Positions 11,647 to 20,606 of a DNA stretch of 64,000 nt are shown in pieces. Under the pieces are notes generated by a model. It did no database searches and was not told the DNA's origin. It worked only from the letters and a program-made list of their open reading frames with translations. A program made the translations under genes and the position numbers. Origin of the DNA: Nipponacmea schrenckii (Eukaryota > Mollusca > Gastropoda > Lottiidae); assembly GCA_030562195.1 (NCBI GenBank), contig JAUJPP010000005.1, positions 34,955,106 to 35,019,105 of the forward strand. The letters are read 5' to 3'. Positions within the stretch are counted from its first letter, which is position 1, and each line of letters opens with the position of its first letter.

Positions 11647-12571
11647 TCTACTCAAGTTCAGGTTCCAGCTCATTTCCTTCAATTCTTATCAGAAGCGAAG
11701 TAGAACGGTTATTATCTGAAGGCTCCTCGCATAACACCAAAAAAGCCTACGCCAATGGCTTGAATTCATTCCAAAAATTTAGAAATTCTTACCGCTTGGC
11801 TCAAATTTGGCCCCCTTATTAGAACCACATCACTAATTTCTTAGCACATTTATCGTTAATGGGCCATAAAGGGTCAACTGATAAATTATATTTATCCGCT
11901 ATAGGTAATAAGTGTAGGTTATCTTAAATCGAGGACCTAACACAACATTTTATTGTCCGGAAAATATTAGAAGGATTGACAAGGTCTACGAGGCGTAGCG
12001 ATTCTAGATTACCTATAACCTTGGACATTTTAAAAAACATACTAAATATTTTACCAATCGTGTGTAGTACAAATAATGAATTGAAATTATTTAAAGCTGT
12101 ATTATTAACAGCATTTTTCGGGTTTTTGCGTATTGGCGAAATTGTAGGTGCGGTTGGGCAGTTTTCGGATGGTGTTTTGTCAGTCGACGACGTAATAACT
12201 CTCAAGGTGTTGCAAAAAATGTTCTGTTAAATATAAAAAATTCAAAAACTGACCAGCTTGGTCATGGGACTGTTCTGATGATAGAAAAAGGTAGACCGGG
12301 ATTGTGCTTAGTACAGACTTTAACGGATTATTTGAAAGTTCGGCCTTCTATCCAAGGCCAACTATTCTGTCATTTCGGGGGTAGACCTTTGACCCGTTAT
12401 CAGTTCACGGCAGTTCTTCGTAAAGCTATCAAAAAACTCGGTCTAAACCAAGGTCCTGCAACCTCTGCAGCAATGTCTGGGTTGTGTGAAAATAAAATAA
12501 AGAATATGGGCCGGTGGAAATCGGACGTAGTAAAAAATTTTATTAGAATCCCTTCTAGTAAATTTAAGTAA
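11586..12571 (+). pseudogene. Tyrosine recombinase of the DIRS/Ngaro element
   Basis: Frame 0 runs from 11586 to 12230 with nonsense codons at 11820 (TAG) and 11925 (TAA). It includes an N-terminal SAM-like core-binding region (SHNTKKAYANGLNSFQKF) and the catalytic arginine block FFGFLRIGEI. A one-base shift at the A-run near 12217 moves to frame 2, which ends ATSAAMSGLCENKIKNMGRW and KNFIRIP, the Trp and Tyr-containing end region. The H-x-x-R that should precede ATSAAM is missing: the sequence passes straight from GLNQGP into it. The enzyme would have integrated circular cDNA; this copy could not. Confidence 0.8.
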
Positions 12572-12575
12572 TAAT

Positions 12576-13130
12576 TTGTTTTCAGGAAAGGGAACCAGTA
12601 GATTGGTTTGGATTGTTGGTTCGTCGATTATCAAACACGCGTTTATAGAGGTTAGAACCAAAGGTCAGGGACTAAACTTAGGCTTAACAACTACGCAAAT
12701 TTGTTGGCTAGGGAAATCGGGTCTCCAATGGAACCAATTATTACGTCACCTAAGACATCTTCTTAACTTTGAAGAGAAACCTGCATATCTAATCTTGCAT
12801 GGTGGGGGAAATGAATTAATAAGAAGTATTGTTGACTCAGTAAAAGAAATAATATTAGTTTTCCCTAATACGAAAATTATCTGGTCTCAGATACTGCCCC
12901 GTAGTCAATATAAATCGGATTTGACTGGTTTATCAACAAAACAATTAAACAAGGCCAGAGTTAGGATAAATTCAGCGGTTGTAACTAAACTGCTAGCACT
13001 GGGGTTTCACATCCTAGTTTAACATTAAATAAACAAGAGTTATTTTCTCGTGATGGTGTGCATTTAACAAAGTTAGGCTCTTCACACTTAGTAAATGCAT
13101 TTCGTAACGGATTAAATCAATTCTTTACCT
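12576..13130 (+). pseudogene. SGNH/GDSL hydrolase domain of the DIRS/Ngaro element
   Basis: The 148-residue frame carries SGNH blocks: VWIVGSSIIKHA (block I, with Ser; usual GDS is GSS), LILHGGGNEL (the G-x-N block) and IIWSQILPRS. The frame ends at 13020, but the last block, D-G-V-H, is found one base out of frame at 13054-13065, so a single indel near 13010 separates the catalytic Asp-His. The hydrolase accompanies Ngaro-type recombinases in several animal lineages; its role in the element is not established. Confidence 0.75.
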
Positions 13131-13140
13131 CTGATCAGCG

Positions 13141-14177
13141 TATCTATAAACATTTCATTTGTTTACGTAAATGTGTACATACTTTTAATGAATTTTGAAA
13201 TTGTTAATTGTTTGTTTTGACTATATTTTATGAATTTGAAAGTTTTGAATTTATGTTTCCCGCTGAGTTCCCGTTTTCATATTCCGATGTTTATTGCTAG
13301 TATTCATGCGTTGTTTTGTGTAGTTAGTTAAAAATAGATACATATATGTATTATGGCGTTGGGTTTTCCTCGGTATAGTACTTTTATGTACCGCCCGTTG
13401 GGGCGCATACTTTGGACACTGAATTTTGTTTTTGCCTTTAACTGTCAAGTTCGCTCCTCCATAATTGATGGCGGTGGACGGTGTTCCGTCCATTTGGCGG
13501 AATACGCGTACTCGACTGCGAAAATGAACATTTATTGAACAGCTGAAACTAAACAGGGTTCATAACTTTAATATAAAAGCAGTTCAATTTTGATTGGTCG
13601 TCAATATACCTCTATTAAGGGCGTCGACCATAATGTAATTGAACATAGCCGCGGCCAAAATTCGCCAACCTTTGTAAAAAGGTAAAATAATTATAATTCA
13701 TAGAGTATTTTTATTGTTGTGCATGAACATATTCCAAAGATAACGCAAACAATACAGTTAAGTTAAGTTTTAATTTTAGCCTTTATATTACCTCTTATTG
13801 TCATCAATGAGTGTTGGACAGCCTGCATTTATACTGTTTTGTGTACACTGCTTCCTGTAAGTTGATTAATTATCTTTTATGCCTTTCAAAAAGTCACATG
13901 TTTAAATCAACGATCTTCCCAGTGGACCAAAAGTACTAAATATTTTCGTCAAATCGTGTACCAACACAAAGATGCAAAACGTCTGCTGTCATATCAGAAC
14001 CCCTAAAGAGAAAGATGGAAACAGAGAATTTATTTTACAATATTATACAGCGCTATATATAATCAAAATTAAATATATATATATTATATTACTCTTAGCG
14101 CTGGCTAACCGAACACCGCGTCCCCCCTCCCCCGATTGGGGCCCCATTCTCTTTCCAATATACACCGAACATATTTC
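13141..14177. other. Possible 3' region of the DIRS/Ngaro element; no gene
   Basis: No coding structure. The 13.2-13.7 kb part has higher GC than its flanks (GGCGGTGGACGGTGTTCCGT near 13470) and probably contains the element's 3' repeats. Confidence 0.35.
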
Positions 14178-14318
14178 GGCGCTACTTCACTTATGTACCT
14201 CTCAATAATTTTAATAGTTTATCCACTAAAAGACACCAGGGTCATGTTAAGGACAATTCTGAATGTTCACACCAAATTCATCGCAATCGGACCATTTTTA
14301 CTACCCTAAATCGTTTTT

Positions 14319-14360
14319 ATACGCCCTCACATGAAATGTAGGGCGTATATTGTGATCAAC

Positions 14361-14395
<35 letters not shown>
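14319..14395 (-). repeat. Terminal hairpin plus CTGT microsatellite of the dispersed repeat family
   Basis: ATACGCCCTCACAT pairs with ATGTAGGGCGTAT (14319-14348), followed by eight CTGT units. The same order (hairpin, then GGAC/CTGT-rich tract) occurs at 27.5, 35.1, 49.9 and 51.0 kb in the other orientation. Confidence 0.75.
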
Positions 14396-14578
14396 TCACA
14401 TTTACTTGTGCTCACTCTACAGACTACAGTTTTGATTGGTATGTGAGTTCATGGCATCACAAAGAGGAACTGTATTGATTTTGGTGATGATCGGATAATT
14501 TTTAGCGGAGATACAGTGTCCGACTTAGCGCTATTTCGGAAAAATGCGAGTAACTTTGCTTGTGCTCACTCTACAGAC

Positions 14579-14911
14579 TGTGGGTGTCAGCCTTTAAATC
14601 TATTTGATATACAGTTCTGGAAATACGCGACTACGGTAATGACGTCACGACGGTTATGACGTCACTTCATTCGACATGTTGATAGGGAAAACAAAAACAA
14701 AACGGCAATTTCATGACTAAAAAAGACCTAGGGAAGCAAATGTCTGTAAGTAATAACCCTATAATTGTTATCCACTATTTGAATCTATAGGCCTATTATT
14801 TAAACTTCCTGTGCTATTTTTCGCCTTTTAAAATGTTTTCCTATCAAATTTCGTTAAAATTAATCACTTGATCGCGCCCCCACCCTCTCATCAGACGTTG
14901 ATATTTTATGT
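14579..14911 (+). repeat. 5' LTR (truncated) of the BEL/Pao element
   Basis: Begins TGTGGGTGTCAGCC and lacks the last 120 bp of the LTR; the junction to Pol follows a short TATATT-rich filler at 14912-14940. It holds two perfect TGACGTCA palindromes at 14640-14647 and 14657-14664. Confidence 0.9.
14640..14664. promoter_or_regulatory. Paired CRE palindromes in the LTR
   Basis: Two TGACGTCA sites nine bases apart, repeated exactly in the 3' LTR at 16743-16767. TGACGTCA is the consensus site for CREB/ATF bZIP factors. In an LTR upstream half this is the expected place for an enhancer; binding is inferred. Confidence 0.55.
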
Positions 14912-14940
14912 ATATTGTATATTATTTATATATATTTAGA

Positions 14941-15364
14941 CGCAGAACTGAAAGTAAGTTCTCGAGCTATGGTCATATCAGCGGCAGAAATTCCTGTAAA
15001 AATTTCAGAATTATTTGAAAAAATCGGCTCTTGGCAGAAATTGAAGACTATAGTGGCAATTTGGAACCACTTGAAAGAAATTTACAGATCAAGAAAAAAG
15101 GGCGTACAGATAGACCCAATATTCAGAAAGACTAACGCGAAATTAGAGTTAGCAGAAATGGACATCATCGAAATAATCCAGAAAACCCATTTTCCCGAGG
15201 AAGTAGCGGCTTTGACATCTAATAAAAACTCACTGAAAAAATCATCCTCGATCATCCGCCTCAACCCATTCGTAGATAAAGATGGCATTTTAAGAGTTGG
15301 TGGTAGGATTAAACACTCAACATTAACTTACAATGAGAAACATCTATCTAATTGTTATCCCTAA
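14941..15364 (+). pseudogene. BEL/Pao Pol, RNase H-integrase linker
   Basis: Frame 2 from the deletion junction: DAELKVSS, then SWQKLKTIVAIWNHLKEIYR, then LNPFVDKDGILRVGGRIKHS, the typical lead into the BEL/Pao integrase zinc-binding domain. It ends at 15364; the integrase continues one frame over from about 15340. A one-base shift between the two has split the original polyprotein. Confidence 0.75.
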
Positions 15365-16544
15365 AACCGGTCATCTTACCAAACTTTTGATCCTACATTA
15401 TCATGAGAGATGTAAACATAGTGGAAGAAATATAACATTGAACCTTCTTAGAAGCAAATATTGGGTTATAAATGGACCTTCAGCGGTACAACATTTTATA
15501 TCGACTTGTGTTACCTGTATCAAACTCAGAGGAAAACCTCAGTACCAACTGATGAGTGACCTACCTCCTGACCGAGTTAAAGAAGCTGCACCTTTTGTTC
15601 ATTCAGCGTGCGACATTTTTGGACCATTTATGATCAAGTTGAGAAGATCTGATGTTAAAAGATACGGACTCCTGTTTTCCTGTCAATCCTCTAGGGCTGT
15701 TCATCTCGAAAAACTAGATACAATGACTACTGATTCGTTCCTGTCTGGATTAAGAAGATTTATCTGCCGACGTGGATCTGTTAAGCATATTCGATCTGAC
15801 CGCGGTTCCCAAATAATTGGTGGATCAACAGAACTTCAAAAATTAAAGAAAAACCTTAATGAAAGTAAAATAAAGTCAGACATCTTAAAGCAATTTGATT
15901 GTGACATCGAGTTTGAACCAAGTACTCCATACGCTCCTCACTTTCATGGAGCCTGGGAAAGACAAATAGGAAGCGTAAGAAGAATTTTAGAATCTATAAT
16001 CCTACAACACCAATCTAATCTGACAGATGAAAGTTTGCAAACTTTTCTCGTTGAAGCTGAGGCAATCGTAAACTCTAGACCATTGACTGTAGAATCCATC
16101 AATGACCCAGAAGTTAAACCTTTATCTCCATTGAACATTTTGACTTTGAAGACAGGAGTTGTATTGCCTCCACCTGGCAACTTCGTTAAAGAAGATATGT
16201 ACCTTCGTAAACAATGGAGAAAGTCTCAATATTTAGCCAATGCATTTTGGACCAGATGGAGAAAGGAAGTCTTACAGAAGTACCAAGAAAGACACAAATG
16301 GAATAAACCCACCAGAAATTATAAAGTTGGGGATATAGTTCTTCTCGTCGAAGATAACACTCCACGAAATCACTGGCCGATGTTTATAATCGACAAGCTT
16401 TATTATGGTGATGATGGATTAGTCCGAAAAGTAGATATTGCCACAACTAAGGGCGATTTAAGTCAACAAACAAGAACCCGACAAAGATGTGTTTATACTA
16501 GAGCTGTTCATAAACTGATATTATTGATACCAAATGAGAATTAA
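15333..16544 (+). CDS. BEL/Pao integrase
   Basis: A 403-residue open frame. An HHCC zinc-binding region lies at residues 22-62 (LHYHERCKHSG ... STCVTC, Cys59 and Cys62). The rve-type catalytic core has Asp94 (CDIFGP), Asp156 (RSDRGSQ) and Glu209 (AWERQIGS). Then follow VNSRPLT, SPLNIL and, near the C-terminus, YKVGDIVLLVEDNTPRNHWP, the GDxV(L/V)-type chromatin-facing tail usual in BEL/Pao. The enzyme joins cDNA ends to host DNA. All catalytic residues are present, but no start of its own is likely: it belonged to a Gag-Pol polyprotein whose front is deleted here. The ATG at 15333 lies just before the in-frame homology begins. Confidence 0.9.
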   Translation: MRNIYLIVIPKTGHLTKLLILHYHERCKHSGRNITLNLLRSKYWVINGPSAVQHFISTCVTCIKLRGKPQYQLMSDLPPDRVKEAAPFVHSACDIFGPFMIKLRRSDVKRYGLLFSCQSSRAVHLEKLDTMTTDSFLSGLRRFICRRGSVKHIRSDRGSQIIGGSTELQKLKKNLNESKIKSDILKQFDCDIEFEPSTPYAPHFHGAWERQIGSVRRILESIILQHQSNLTDESLQTFLVEAEAIVNSRPLTVESINDPEVKPLSPLNILTLKTGVVLPPPGNFVKEDMYLRKQWRKSQYLANAFWTRWRKEVLQKYQERHKWNKPTRNYKVGDIVLLVEDNTPRNHWPMFIIDKLYYGDDGLVRKVDIATTKGDLSQQTRTRQRCVYTRAVHKLILLIPNEN

Positions 16545-16681
16545 TTGTGTTTGTGAGCCTAGACCAGGGTGTGATCCCCACCGAGGGAGCCATAGACTTT
16601 ATAGAATGTTTAAGAACTCTAAGTCATTTTGTTTGCATGTTTTTTGAAAAAATCCTCATTGTCTGATTTTTTGAGGAGCCA

Positions 16682-17135
16682 TGTGGGTGTCAGCCTTTAA
16701 ATCTATTTGATATACAGTTCTGGAAATACGCGACTACGGTAATGACGTCACGACGGTTATGACGTCACTTCATTCGATATTTTGATAGGGAAAACAAAAA
16801 CAAAACGGCAATTTCATGACTAAAAAAGACCTAGGGAAGCAAATGTCTGTAAGTAATAACCCTATAATTGTTATCCACTATTTGAATCTATAGGCCTATT
16901 ATTTAAACTTCCTGTGCTATTTTTCGCCTTTTAAAATGTTTTCCTATCAAATTTCGTTAAAATTAATCACTTAATCGCGCCCCCACCCTCTCATCAGACG
17001 TTGATATTTTATGTGTTTTGGTGACAATTTTCTATTTTATTTGTATTTGCAGAAAACCACTTTATTGGTCCTGAAATAAACTTTCGAAACCAACTGACTC
17101 GTTATGTTTTGGGGTCGATAGAGTGCGTAGCAACA
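16682..17135 (+). repeat. 3' LTR of the BEL/Pao element
   Basis: Full 454-bp LTR from TGTGGGTGTCAGCC to GTAGCAACA. It contains the paired TGACGTCA sites (16743-16750, 16760-16767) and an AATAAA near 17077. The purine-rich primer just upstream is weak (GAGGAGCCA). Confidence 0.9.
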
Positions 17136-17530
17136 CAGACTACAGTTTAAAATGGATTTTAATAATTTTTGGTATGTTAGTTCATGGCATCACAAAGAAA
17201 AATTGTATTGATTTGGGTGATGATCGCATAATTTTTTAGCAGAAATACAGTGTCCGACTTAGCGGAATTTCGCAAAAATGAGAATAGCTGTCTTGTGCTC
17301 ACTCTACAAACTACAGTTTTGATTGCATTTTAATAAGTACTCTACTAAAGTGACAATTTTGATTCATATTTAGTCTGATTTCATAGTACACCTATGAATT
17401 TTTGCCCATTATCTGATAAAACGGAACATGAATTTTTGCCCATTATCTGATAAGCCTGAGGAGGGCGTATCTGCACGCTTTGCGTGCCTATGTTTTAAAT
17501 CATCGAGAGGTACATAAGTGAAGTAGCGCC

Positions 17531-17888
17531 AAAACCAAATCAACGCTCCCATCTGTTTTATAAGACGTTTTTTTTTCAAAATTATCATCTATCTTGATAT
17601 CTAAATAATCTGACAAATGGAAAGAAAGGGCCGTGTATAGTTAAGCGGAAAGGTTAACGGAAGTCTTCACACAGAGAGCGTCAGTTTCTGATTCTTTTTC
17701 GATTTCCAATGACCTATGTTCTCGAAATGCCTCGGTTAAAGGAAAATTACCTCTTAGAATAGACATTAGACATAACAATTAACTAACAAATTCACGATGG
17801 CGTCAGGTGTGAAGACGTGATTTTGTCTCTCTGTAATTTATTTGTCTGAGGCTAAATTTACATTGGATATGGATCAACTTTGGATTTC
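17531..17888. other. No gene seen
   Basis: Short spacer between the split TIR repeat and the Polinton. No coding structure. Confidence 0.5.
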
Positions 17889-17894
17889 TAAATG

Positions 17895-18172
17895 AGTAGT
17901 ATATAATATTCCCCTATAGGTACGTTTCTGTTCTTACAGTCCTTTAGCGGCATTTTAACTTTGATCTTTTACGAGAAAAGATAAAATTCTCATAAAAATC
18001 TATTTAAAAGACGGGTTTTCTCATAAATTTCTCGGTGATTTTCTCGTTAAATCCCGGGGGGTCCACTCGACTCAATAAAAGTGTTAAATTCTCATAAAAT
18101 CCGACGATTCTCTCGTTCAATCCGAGGGACATACGTACAACTCAATAAAAGTGTTAAATTCTCTTAAAATCC
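17895..18172 (+). repeat. Left TIR of the Polinton
   Basis: Matches the reverse complement of 25786-26062 at roughly 97-98 percent by eye. It is built from short internal repeats: CTCAATAAAAGTGTTAAATT occurs twice and TCTCGTT(A/C)AATCC twice. Confidence 0.93.
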
Positions 18173-18255
18173 CTTCGAGGAACGAAGAAATGATCTGTTC
18201 TCATTCATAGCATTGTCATCAATTGAAGTGAGAGAAATTATTAATTTTTTGGGAA

Positions 18256-19381
18256 ATGATCAATCATTTCATAAAGAAATCAGATGGCACGGCTCTAACT
18301 AAAGATGAAATTTGCTCACCTGTTAACCTATTTCTACAAAGTCTTTGGTCGCAAGTTGACGTATCACTTCAAGGAAAATTAATCAATTCAACAACCAACA
18401 ACTACCCATACCGAGCAATGATTCAGCTCTTAACGGATTCATCACTCCCCGAGGAGAACTACAAGCTAGAATCTCAACTGTTTTATAAAGATACTCAAGA
18501 AGCAATGGATGCAACGAGCACTGCACACGGGAATATAGGATTGTTCGAACGCCACGCGTTAACAACTGAGTCAAAATCAGTTGACATGGAAGGTCCGTTA
18601 TACCACGATGTTTTTTCAGATGAGAAGGTATATTCTCAACCAGGTTGATATTCAAGTGAGATTGTATCGCTCAAAGTCATCATTTTGTTTAATGTCAAAA
18701 GACGAAAATACCGAATATCAGGTTTATCTGGAAGACGTGGCCCTTAAAGTTATGAAAATTTGCGTAAATCCAGGCATTATTTGGGGACACGACGAAGCTT
18801 TATCGGTAACTCCCAGTAAATACCCCTATACGAGAACGGAAATTAAGATGATGGCTATTCCGAGTGGACAATCTACGTTCATATGGGATAATATTTTTCA
18901 ATCTGTACGCCCATTGAGAGTATATATAGGCTTCGTCTCTTCCGACGCAGTCAGTGGAAATTTTAAGAAAAATCCATTCAACTTCAAACATTACAATCTA
19001 ACCCAGATAAATTTATTCTGCGATGGTGTTTCGTGTGGAAACGGAGGTCCGATGAAGTTAAGCTTTGACAAGAAGACCGGTCAAAATGTGATGCCAATGT
19101 TTATGAATTTATGGCGAACAAGCGGGAAATGGAGTAGCTCGAGAAGTGTAAATTTATCGCGGGGTGAGATGGATGGAGGATACGCTCTGTACGCTTTTTC
19201 TCTAGAGCCTATTTTCGGTGGATTCGAAGATAATTCAAAATATTTGAGTTTACAGAAGAGAGGAAACTTGAGACTCGAAGCTCAGTTCGGATCTCCACTC
19301 TCGGAAACAGTCACGTGTGTTATGTATGCTAAGTTTCCAGGTTATTCTGAAATCGATAAGACGAGAAACGTCATTTTGTAA
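18256..19381 (+). pseudogene. Major-capsid-like protein of the Polinton (F54H12.2-like family), frameshifted
   Basis: Two overlapping frames (18256-18648 and the 18581-19381 frame) are the two halves of one protein of about 375 residues. The first half has NLFLQSLWSQVDVSLQGKLI and NNYPYRAMIQLL; the second has NPFNFKHYNLTQINLFCDGV and a C-terminus GNLRLEAQF...EIDKTRNVIL. This is the pattern of the invertebrate F54H12.2-like proteins encoded by Maverick elements, which I take to be double-jelly-roll capsid proteins of the Polinton/adintovirus kind; the fold is inference. A one-base indel near 18631-18636 causes the break. It is the first gene inside the left TIR; ATG 18256 is 84 bp from the TIR. 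Confidence 0.8.
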
Positions 19382-19440
19382 ACCATTATAATAACCCATC
19401 CACATCGTCTACGATTTATTTTCCTCGTGTATCAGTGATT

Positions 19441-19899
19441 ATGACGGACGTCACGGAGAGCATATTAGAAAGAGATTCTATCGAGAATAGTGAAGGTTTC
19501 CCTATTGAAAAGTTGTGTACCGTGTTCAGATGTAGGCTTTTTCTTTCCGCATTAGTTCTCACAACGATCACCTTCACCATCACTGGTTCGTCGGTAGCTC
19601 TGTTATATATAGTAAACGGTAGCATCAACAACGAAATACACTCACTACATTTACGAGAACAGAACCCAAATGTTCGAAGGTATACTGAGCGATGTAATGG
19701 AACATCGTTCCCACTTTCATCCGATATTCGTATGATGGTTTGTTGCGTGCATCATGTTGCGGGAGCTAAATTAAACCTGATATTCTCGAATGAAGAAGAC
19801 GACTTCAGATTATCGCTCCCTGAGTGGAAGAGACTCTTAACATTCATGCCGTTCATTCGTCAACAGATCTCAGTTGAATACAAAAACGTGTGCAGATAA
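19441..19899 (+). CDS. Polinton single-pass membrane protein, unknown function
   Basis: 152 residues if the ATG at 19441 is used (an in-frame ATG lies six bases upstream). A short acidic N-terminus is followed by a hydrophobic segment at about residues 33-58 (LFLSALVLTTITFTITGSS onward), then a soluble part with paired cysteines (MMVCCVHH) and an N-glycosylation-type NGT. It sits between the capsid and ATPase genes on the same strand, 59 bp after the former. I do not recognise the family; minor virion or membrane-active proteins are plausible at this position, but nothing in the sequence proves it. Confidence 0.6.
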   Translation: MTDVTESILERDSIENSEGFPIEKLCTVFRCRLFLSALVLTTITFTITGSSVALLYIVNGSINNEIHSLHLREQNPNVRRYTERCNGTSFPLSSDIRMMVCCVHHVAGAKLNLIFSNEEDDFRLSLPEWKRLLTFMPFIRQQISVEYKNVCR

Positions 19900-19934
19900 T
19901 GTTCGAATTCATTTATCAACCTTAGATTAACGAA

Positions 19935-20606
19935 ATGGAGATGGAGGATACATTGTTTAAACTTAAGAGTCCATCTACAATGTTTATATCCGGATGCACT
20001 CAATCCGGGAAAACAACATTTCTGAAACGATTAATCCAAAACGCTAACCAAATGTACGACACAACAGTATCTAAAGTGATGTTCGAATATTCTTATTGGC
20101 AACCTATTTTTGAACAGATAGAAAACGAGGTTGAGTCGAAGATAGTGTTTCAGGAAGGTTTACCCACCGAAGACTGCCTACTCGATTGGGTTAGTACGGA
20201 CGGCAGTCATAAATTACTAGTAATCGATGATCTAACAGAAGAAGTGTCATCGAGTCATCTGATGTGCAAGATTTTTACAACTTTAAGTCATCATAAAAAC
20301 ATCTCGGTTTGCATGATATCTCATAATGTGTTTTGCTCTCAGCAAGGTAAATTCGCTAGAACCATCTCTCTGAACGCGCTTTATATGGTGCTTTTTCGTA
20401 ATAGGCGAGATGGATTACAGATAAAGAGTATCGGTCGACAGATGTTTCCTGGGAAAATTGGTTACTTTTTAGATTCATACGAAAAAGCTACATCTACACC
20501 ATACAGCTACTTATTCATCGATCTCAGTCCACACTGGAATACATCTTATCAGTTGCGAACTAATATTTTCCCGGGTGAAATTCTAACGATCTACCAGCCC
20601 ACATGA
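19935..20606 (+). CDS. Polinton DNA-packaging ATPase (FtsK/HerA-type)
   Basis: A 223-residue intact frame. Walker A is GCTQSGKT at residues 20-27, and Walker B is KLLVIDDL ending at residue 100 with Asp98-Asp99. A polar sensor-like stretch, CMISHNVF, follows, then RTISLNALYMVLFRNRRD. This matches the short packaging ATPases of Polintons, adintoviruses and virophages, which drive genome entry into the capsid. The stop codon overlaps the next start (ATGA at 20603-20606), a sign of compact viral-type gene order. It is the best preserved gene of the element. Confidence 0.88.
   Translation: MEMEDTLFKLKSPSTMFISGCTQSGKTTFLKRLIQNANQMYDTTVSKVMFEYSYWQPIFEQIENEVESKIVFQEGLPTEDCLLDWVSTDGSHKLLVIDDLTEEVSSSHLMCKIFTTLSHHKNISVCMISHNVFCSQQGKFARTISLNALYMVLFRNRRDGLQIKSIGRQMFPGKIGYFLDSYEKATSTPYSYLFIDLSPHWNTSYQLRTNIFPGEILTIYQPT

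Larger units (their letters stand above)
9915..13140 (+). mobile_element. DIRS/Ngaro-type tyrosine-recombinase retroelement, defective
   Basis: In order on the plus strand there are Gag-like, RT, RNase H, tyrosine recombinase and SGNH hydrolase regions, all of the YR-retrotransposon kind (DIRS/Ngaro group, where an SGNH-type extra domain is known). The copy is dead: frame changes near 10100, 10360 and 12215, nonsense codons at 10693, 11820 and 11925, a deletion that removed the front of RT near 10520-10550, and loss of the recombinase H-x-x-R. Split direct repeats expected at the ends were not identified, so the limits given are those of the coding part. Confidence 0.85.
14579..17135 (+). mobile_element. 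BEL/Pao LTR retrotransposon, internally deleted
   Basis: The 3' LTR is 16682-17135 (454 bp, TG...CA). The 5' LTR, 14579-14911, is cut after 333 bp and differs from the 3' copy at only three positions. Both outer flanks are CAGAC (14574-14578 and 17136-17140), a 5-bp target duplication. Between the LTRs only the C-terminal part of Pol (integrase) remains: the deletion runs from inside the 5' LTR through primer site, Gag, protease, RT and RNase H. It is clearly recent. The copy of the uninterrupted target, CTCTACAGACTACAGTTT, is preserved in the neighbouring repeat unit at about 14413. Confidence 0.9.
14178..17530. mobile_element. TIR-bounded dispersed repeat split by a BEL/Pao insertion
   Basis: The ends are inverted copies: GGCGCTACTTCACTTATGTA continuing CCTCTC at 14178-14203, and the reverse complement at 17505-17530, about 35 bp with two or three mismatches. 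Removing the LTR element leaves about 0.8 kb. Inside are the hairpin/CTGT repeat and two tandem units of about 185 bp (about 14400-14578 and 17136-17318, sharing TTCATGGCATCACAAAG and GTGCTCACTCTACA). No coding capacity, so it is MITE-like or a tandem-repeat-bearing dispersed element. Confidence 0.65.

Noticed and set aside
9400..13700. Split direct repeats of the DIRS/Ngaro element
   Set aside because: Only matches of about 9 bases were found; not enough to define ends.
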